From contig CAJINV010000012.1 in NCBI GenBank assembly GCA_905178155.1, positions 3,467,144 through 3,531,143 on the forward strand: 64,000 nucleotides of DNA, given 5' to 3'. The notes under the pieces are model-generated. The model had not been told where the DNA came from and ran no database searches. It was given only the letters and a program-made list of their open reading frames with translations. Shown here piece after piece: positions 57,676 to 64,000 of this stretch. Origin of the DNA: Amoebophrya sp. A120 (taxonomy: Eukaryota > Sar > Dinophyceae > Syndiniales > Amoebophryaceae). Made by a program: the position numbers and the translations under genes. How positions within the stretch are numbered: the stretch's first letter is position 1; each line of letters opens with the position of its first letter.

Positions 57676-58825
57676 ATGGTCGTCGCAACAGACAACAAAT
57701 CGGAGCTGATTGTCAACACGGCAGGCAAGAAACTCATTTCTTTTGCCGAGGTGGAGCAGTTGATGAAGAACTTCGAAGACAACTACAACAAGGGCGACTA
57801 CGCCGGGGCGGTTGACGCCTACAAGAAAACCTGCGACGTGAAGGTGAACGGCGGGACGGAGTGCGGCGGGGTGTTTTCGGGGAAGACGAAAGACGAATTT
57901 GCCGCTTTTTTGAAGTACATGCGCGAGGAGTTGTATGGAAGTGTCAGGTTTGCGATCGACAAAGTTGAAATCATGATTTGCCATGCATAAAATGCCAGGC
58001 ATGAAGTGCCTGTGTTGCCGGGATGGCAAGTGAGGCCGATAATTGTGAGCCTGTTTAGGGTTTATTGACATAGAGCTGCTAAACTAGCATGACAAAAACA
58101 GTCTTCTGTGCTCAAACAGCATGACAAATTGGATTCCGGTGCTCGGAAAATTTGTCATGCGCCGCTTGATAAGTGGGCTTCCGACTGGTGTCGGTTTTAT
58201 GCATGGCAAACTATTTCAGCTTTGACGGTTTCGATCCTGACACATCCATAAGTTGAATGCGAAGGACATGCAGTTTCTCGTCACGTCGGTGAATTCCCTG
58301 AAAGCCAACGTGCACACGGACACCTTCACCACCACCGCGGGTGTTGGGAGCTGCGTGGCCACCTGGGCGTTTGATGAGGAGCAGCAGAAGTGGGAAACTA
58401 TCAAGGACCAAATCACGTTTGCCTTCCACGAGAAGCCGTTCATCTCTCACGAGGTTGTGTGCGAAAAGATGCTCGAATTCGAACAATGCTACAACAAGGG
58501 CGATTTCCCCGGCGCGGCGAAGGCGTATGCCGACAACTGTTTTGTCACGGTGAATGGCGGGAAGGAGCAAAACGGGCCTTTCACTGGGAAGACTAAAGAG
58601 GAATTCGAAGGGTTCTTGCAGTTTATGTACGAAACGGTGGGCGCGAGGGACATGCATTTTACCGTCACCTCCGTGAAGGACAACGTGCACACAGACACTT
58701 TTGTCACCACGAAGGGCAACGGGGCCTGTATCGCGAAGTGGGCACTGGTGGAGGAGGAGTGGAAAACGGTGCAAGATCAGATCACCTGGGTGCCGTTTGA
58801 GGAGGTGGACGAGGCGGCCGCGTAA
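57676..58825 (+). CDS. Two-domain NTF2/SnoaL-like protein
   Basis: Exons 57676-57933 and 58256-58825, 828 nt, 275 aa; ATG 57676 in CCACCATGG. Two tandem ~125-aa repeats of an alpha+beta-barrel NTF2-like fold. Repeat 1: LMKNFEDNYNKGDYAGAV, KVNGGTECGGVFSGKTKDEF, FLVTSVNSL, VHTDTFTTT. Repeat 2: MLEFEQCYNKGDFPGAAKA, TVNGGKEQNGPFTGKTKEEF, FTVTSVKD, VHTDTFVTT. Members of this fold bind small molecules or act as enzymes or assembly domains, so the function is unknown. The introner lies in repeat 1 at a site that is uninterrupted in repeat 2. No signal peptide seen; probably cytosolic. Confidence 0.82.
57934..58250. mobile_element. Introner, family E
   Basis: TSD AGTTG perfect. Starts TATGGAAGTGTCAGGTTTG, ends CGATCCTGACACATCCATA. 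Removal gives MREELNAKDMQF, the same length as MYETVGARDMHF of the second repeat. Confidence 0.95.
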
Positions 58826-58979
58826 ACAACGGGGTTTTTCGGAGTCTTCGACATCTTCGATTTTTATGTTGCGGCACGGTAGAAGAAGAAGTAGTGGATC
58901 TTCCATTAGATCGACAATTTTTCTCGGGATGCACTAGGTCGTGATTCCGGATGCACGTACTTTCTTCGAAGTGTTGTAA

Positions 58980-59590
58980 TATCTCTGTCTCAGTAAACAT
59001 ACAAGTTGTTTAATGGGACTAGTAAGTACTCGATAGAGCAGGAGGATAGTCGTCCCTTAACTGAGCAGCAAGATTTATGATCGTGAAATACCTGGAACAG
59101 GCTAGTGCAAAGAACAAGAAATAAACCAATTTTCTAGAGGTACTACAGAAGATACATTCCCAGAGACCGCCCCGTAGTGTTTTGATCATAACAAACGAAC
59201 ATATACATAGATTTATAGAAGTAGAAGGGAACTTCAGGGTAAAAGGTTGCTATGAACGACACTGCGTGTGGTCGCCTTGTAAGATGAAGGTCGGAGTTCG
59301 TGCAAATTTTGGACTTCGCTGAATAATATACAACTATGTCGTGTGGTGATGGTTGAACGTCAACACAAAAGCGCTCGTGCTTGTCGATCTGCTCCCATAT
59401 GTCTTCATATTGGCAGCCTTCGTACAGGAACAGGCACGCAATGTGGTCAGTAAACAAGGAGAAGCTCATTCACGCTAGCAATCAAACATCAGCCTAGCCC
59501 AAGCACTTTCATTAATTTTTTGTACTCCCCCACCTCTCAAAAAAATTCTACATTGCAAAACTTGCAGAGACGAGGACGTCTGCCGATATT
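58980..59590. repeat. ~600-bp duplication, copy 1
   Basis: Matches 61165-61835 (AACATACAAGTT, GACTAGTAAGT, CTCGATAGAGCAGGA, GCCTTCGTACAG, GAGGACGTCTGCCGA). On the - strand an open frame at 59143-59469 contains FLYEGCQYEDIWEQIDKHER. Confidence 0.8.
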
Positions 59591-60920
59591 TATTTCCACC
59601 GCTAGCACTAATTCTTGTTGAGACCACACGATAATCGTGGCCTACCAATTATTAGATATGAAACAAGGCAGCTCCTACTACGCATCTTCACCTCAGGTGG
59701 AAAAGACCATGACTAGCGGTATGCTGGTGAAGCTAGTAAGAAGACCGCTTGCGCGTGGTTCTTCCTTTTTCCATTTGGTTCTTGATTATCATCTGGTAAT
59801 CAGCATTAAAGCGTCCTTGAGCTCTTGCTCGTCCGAATCGCGATGAATGAAGAAACTCTATCGCCCACTCGAAGTAGAAGAAACTTTACTGACCCTTTAT
59901 TGCTTCACGTCGCCACGACTTCCCTCCCCATGCCCAGGCGTGGTGTTAGTTGTGGGAGCCAGGCGTCGTGGATGCCAGCCACCACTTTTGAAAAAACCGC
60001 AAAAATATAGGCAGAGAAAGAAACTCTCCCTAGAATGGGATGAGTACTTGACTACCCCCTTCGTGGACGTGGTCCTGCTCAAACAGATCGTAGCTGTTCA
60101 CTCCGTCGTGGTAATCGCACCTCGAGGAAATGTTTCCTCGTTAATATTTCCACCAAGAATGAACAACAAGAAATGGTCTGCAGCAAGGACGATTATACTC
60201 GATAAAATGATAATCTGAATCTGAAAGAGAAAGCGTCTGCCTATAATCTATCATCTGCTGGGCGGAAAAGGATAGCAGCACAACTTACTTTCGTCCTGCT
60301 GCCAACTACTTCCCTGTGTCACTGTCTAGCCCTCTTCTGTTGATGAAAGTGGATCTTTCATAGTGCCAAAAATCGGTTTATTGCGCATCCAGTCGAACGC
60401 TTTGCCAGAAAAAACAAATCCGATCGCCGGTCCTTCCATAGATACCGGTGCACGTAATCCGCCTGAGAAGGTGAGATATCAAATCAGGATCTGGGCTTGA
60501 TTTACCCGATGGGCAGTTCTTCGGTTTAATCCAGGATCTTCAGCCTCAAGTTTGTGCTTTCTAGTAGGAGAAATCGGTGCAAGTAGAGTTCCTCACGTGA
60601 AGACCGCAATCGCGAAGGATCCTCGGAAAAAAATGCGATCGCCGATTATAGATCTGCGCGAGTTCCAGTTCTTGTACACTCAAAGGCTTTACTATTGCCA
60701 TCTGTCGATTAAGCAAGTCCAACAAGTAAGTACACCAAGACACCATCAGCGAATACGTACTTTTTTGTTTTGAAGCAACTGCTTTGATCATTTTTATCCT
60801 GCTGGTTTGTACGACAAACTTGATTTGAATTTTCAGTTTTGCCTTTGTTGACAGTTTATTTGTTGGCTACCCATTTCATTCTGTTCACCCTGCGCCTGCC
60901 GGTTCTCAAAAAGCACAAAA
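59591..60920. other. Intergenic; holds full dispersed-repeat copy
   Basis: No supported gene. A hairpin-like GACCACACGATAATCGTGGCC near 59620 recurs at the window end (about 63970). The 60260-60750 repeat fills most of the rest. Confidence 0.5.
60260..60750 (+). repeat. Dispersed repeat, longest copy
   Basis: About 490 bp combining the parts seen at 51405-51720 and 52270-52530. No clear terminal repeats or TSD, and no coding frame shared by all copies. Confidence 0.7.
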
Positions 60921-61175
60921 ATGTCCGTCCATCCAGGCAACCAGGTCGTCTATGCCCATCAGCAACCGGCTGGGCCCCCCGGCCACTACGAACAACAAGG
61001 AGAGCGTGACCCTCTGGTCTATACTACTAATGATTCCAGCTGGCAAGAACATGGAGCCCTCCAAGCGTAGGAGGCGGAGAAGAAGAAGAAGTTTTGTTGT
61101 GCGATCACGGCGATTATCATCGTAGTTTGTGTGGTGCCTCTCGTTTTTTTTCCGACATATCGTATCTCTGTCTAA
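60921..61175 (+). CDS. Small membrane protein with in-frame TAG
   Basis: ATG 60921 after AAAA. The first 49 codons (Gly/Pro/Gln-rich, HQQPAGPPGHYEQQGERD) end at TAG 61068-61070. The same frame continues for 34 codons: EAEKKKKFCCAITAII, then a hydrophobic stretch IIIVVCVVPLVFFP, then TAA 61173-61175. Basic residues before a single hydrophobic helix look like a real tail anchor. The TAG therefore looks like a recent nonsense change, read-through or an error rather than a natural end. No family recognised. Confidence 0.45.
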
Positions 61176-61835
61176 CTTGGAACATACAAGTTCTGGTTCA
61201 ATCGGACTAGTAAGTTGTACTCGATAGAGCAGGATTTATTTCGTCTCTTAAAATAAAACTGAGCAGCAAGACTTCACTTGTTGTGATCGTGAACAAATAC
61301 CTGGAGCAGCACCAGCAGGCACGTGCAAAGAAAAAGAACAAGAAGTAGGCCAATTATTTGCTAGAGGAACTACAAAAAAAAAGATATATTCCCAGAGACC
61401 ACGACCCCGTAGTGTCGTTGTGATAACAAACTAAGTACATACTTACTAGGCTTTTAGAAGTACAAGAGCAGGGTACAAGTTTCAGTTTGGTATGAACGAC
61501 ACTGCGTTACTTTGGTCGACGTGTATGATGAAGGTGGTCGGAGTTCGTGCAAATTTTGAATAATTTTCAAGTATGTCGTGTGGTGATGGTTCAACGTCAA
61601 CAAAAACGCGCTCGTGCTTGTCGATCTGCTCCAATATGTTTTGATATTGGCAGCCTTCGTACAGCAGGAACAGGCGCGCAATGTTGTAAGGAGCAAGAAG
61701 CTTATAACTCACATTAACAAACTCAAACATCAGTCTAACTCAACCACTTTCATTGATTTATTTGATGTATTCCCCCACCTGCACCTCTCCAAAGATTTCT
61801 AAGTTGCAGGGAGGAGGACGTCTGCCGAGATTCTT
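61165..61835. repeat. ~600-bp duplication, copy 2
   Basis: Second copy of 58980-59590, starting inside the end of the small membrane gene. The - strand frame 61482-61730 contains LYEGCQYQNILEQIDKHER, similar to copy 1, including a 3-base insertion that keeps the frame. Confidence 0.8.
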
Positions 61836-64000
61836 TTTCAAAATCTCTGGTTAATTCACTCCGGTCCGCCTTGCTCTTTGAAGATCCGTGCGAAAAAGCA
61901 CATGAAAAGCTGCTGCCATGGTGAAGAACGGTTAGTACAAGCGCAGGCCCTAGAGTGTAACATGAACGGAATCGGGCTACAAGGCCACAGGTAAATCACC
62001 CCTGCGTCTTCCGGTCGGCCTTTACGAAACTGACTACAAAAAACCGCGACGGTAGAAAGGGGGCGGTCTAGTCTACGGTCTAGATCGTCTCCACTACCAT
62101 TCGAAAAAACGCAAGTCCCAGCTATAGTACAACAGGAGCGGCATCCGACCCGAGTGTAGTCAGCCGGACCATTTTTAGAAGACGTTGCGAGGTGGGCGGA
62201 GAGGCATCACGCGTGCAGTGGAACGAGAGGAAGGCCAGCGTTCAACTGTGTGACGTTCGTCGTATACTGTCGTCGCCAGGACAGTGGCACCTGCACTGCA
62301 GCTGCGTGCAGCGAGTTTTGTTCGTATATTAATTTCCCATATGTACAAGGCCACAGGTAAACTATCCCAGTGTCTTCCGGCCGGCCTTCTTCTGTGTGAT
62401 GTCCGCGCACCACTGCTTTGTATCACTAGCTTGTATCACTAGCTACTGCTTTGTATCACTGCTTTGTATCACTAGCGTGTATTCACTAGTTCACTAGCGT
62501 TTGTCCGCGCACAGCGATGTGACCTCTGGTTACTCGCTCGCTGCTTTGTATGCTTGCTTTTGTATGCTCGTGGCCCGCCAGCTTTGTCTGGTGGTCGTCT
62601 ATTGGTTGTATCCGTATTTGATGTTCTCGTTAAAAGTTGTCCGCTCGTATCGTATCTCCCTGTGTGTCGGTTCGTACATTTGTGTCTCGTTTTCCTGGAG
62701 CCTGATCGCAAATTCGTATGCTCCTTCCATGCCGTTGCATGCTTAAATCTGATCTTTCCTGCTTCGCTTCCCCTTGTATCCGCCCCTGTAGAATCAGGTC
62801 TATACCCCTTTTACTTTTCTTCAGTCGTTTATATTATGTTATGTTGTTTTCTTACTCGCTGTTGCTTACTACTGGACTGCCCGTTCCTTTTACCCCCTCT
62901 TGCATGCGTCCCTGTAGGCTTAGATCCCTACCCTTTTATCCTGCTTCTTCCCTCTAAGTCTGATCGCTTTACTTTTGCAACCTTTGTAGCGCTAGTTGCG
63001 GATCCCGCGTACTCGCAGGGGCTTTGTTTTTTCCGCCTTGCCAGCGGGTTTGTCCGGGGGGGCGCGACAGTCTTTGGGGATTCTGGCACTTGACGTTCAC
63101 CAACGAGTTGCCGGCGGGGCGTTGCACAACTTTTCCTACTACACCCCTGCGGTCCGACGACCAACTTCGTGTTGATTTTCCCCGATTCAGATGGGCGCTT
63201 TTTTCTGCTGCTGTCTTTCCGGCGAACACCTCTTGGTGCTCGTCAGTCTGCCAGAGCTTGTTTACATGCGCGCGCTATCTGGTGGCGGTGAAAATGTGCC
63301 ACGAACGCGGTGCTCGCGACCTCATCTATTCGTTCTTTCTCACTCGGGTTCCGCAGTTGATATGAATGACATTTATATGTTTGTCGGAGGCTGGTTCGTT
63401 GTCTGCGGAGTTCCATTATGGCGTCAATCTGTAGATAGTTTTGGGTCAGGTCTGCTAATCCTGGCAAGTAGTTTCATTCGGCGCCGGGGCTCTAAACAAC
63501 TTACCTGTTCCTCAGCGCTATTGCGCTCGCTACAGCTCTGCTTGGAAAAAATATTTTACAGTTTGGCCTCCGCTTGTGGAAGGTCGACGATTCGCGCCTG
63601 CTCTGCTCTGCTAGCCGCGCGGTACTCTTCAAGTTCGTGTGGGCTCCTGGTGCTGCGATCACCGTCGGGAGCTAAACAACATGAGAACATAAGGACGTCG
63701 GTGCTTGAGAGCTATTTAGTATTCGACTTCTTACTACGTTTTGATCCTTTTGCATCCCTCACGCACGACCAGGATCTTTGTGTAGTTCGAAGCCCGCCGA
63801 AATTTTGCGAGCGGATTTAGCTTTCTCACCCCCTCGAAAAAAGGGGAGTCTCCTGACCCTTATGGTCGTCCCTGCCGCCGGTGGTAGCGTGCGCGTCGCC
63901 ACTCTGATCTGATCTGATCTGATCTATGTAGGTTATCTCTCTCTCTCTCTCTTTTCTAACTCTTGTTCAGACCACACGATAACTGCACGTCGTGGTCTAC
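61836..64000. other. Low-complexity and short-repeat region, no gene seen
   Basis: Contains a ~45-bp word twice (AAGGCCACAGGTAAA...GTCTTCCGG at 61980 and 62345), CTTTGTATCACTAGC repeats at 62418-62480, (CTGAT)n at about 63905-63925 and (TC)n at 63937-63951. Frames are long in places but pyrimidine-rich and without domains. Confidence 0.5.

Noticed and set aside
51672-60560. TCAGCCTCAAAATTGTG words as possible spliced-leader relics
   Set aside because: They belong to the dispersed repeat and do not match the dinoflagellate spliced leader closely enough; none lies directly before a start codon.
62554-63820. Two long + strand frames (179 and 209 aa) near the window end
   Set aside because: Pyrimidine-rich sequence gives few stops; no domain, no splice logic, and similar words repeat locally.

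Overview
The window is nuclear DNA of a protist-like eukaryote. Genes have long low-complexity Ser/Thr/Gln/His-rich stretches, a few ordinary GT-AG introns, and very many short introns that are themselves transposon-like. Every gene I can support (11) lies on the + strand. The best fit is an alveolate with one-way gene clusters, most likely a syndinian dinoflagellate such as Amoebophrya, where intronic elements with terminal inverted repeats (introners) have been described. That assignment is inference; no rRNA or tRNA gene was recognised.

The dominant feature is a set of 55 introner-like elements (54 complete, mostly 137-405 bp). Each begins near TAT and ends near ATA, has terminal inverted repeats (TIRs), and is flanked by a 5-bp target-site duplication (TSD): 44 perfect, 8 with one mismatch, 2 with two mismatches. 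All sit inside coding sequence. Removing each element plus one TSD copy restores the frame. The resulting models are divisible by three in every complete gene tested: cyclin 3660 nt, inositol phosphatase 3390 nt, BART protein 1824 nt, exportin 5028 nt, secreted Cys-rich protein 1065 nt, NTF2-like protein 828 nt. TIR families are called A (22 copies), B (16), C (4), D (3), E (4) and six single-copy families G to L.

Layout. 155-8333: B-type cyclin (5 GT-AG introns, 3 introners). 10587-15604: inositol polyphosphate 5-phosphatase with a CaaX end (5 introners plus a satellite-filled intron). 16927-18100: unknown protein whose stop codon is supplied by a 1.04-kb TIR element. 19738-20535: satellite. 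21630-22687: frameshifted copy of a secreted Cys/Gly-rich gene whose intact relative is 29951-31386. 24288-27286: unknown gene cut off at a truncated introner, next to a satellite and an assembly gap (28186-28282). 33452-38761: tandem BART-domain protein with 15 introners and no other intron. 40326-50642: exportin-T-like protein with 22 introners and one GT-AG intron. 52812-55233: unknown protein with an N-terminal hydrophobic segment. 57676-58825: two-domain NTF2/SnoaL-like protein. 60921-61175: small membrane protein with an in-frame TAG. The spaces between genes hold satellites, palindrome arrays and dispersed duplications, and I saw no introner there.

The genes do not form a pathway (cell cycle, phosphoinositide signalling, tRNA export, Arl2-type binding). 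The common thread is the intron invasion. Two internal comparisons, the two NTF2-like repeats and the two Cys-rich paralogues, show an occupied site beside an empty one.
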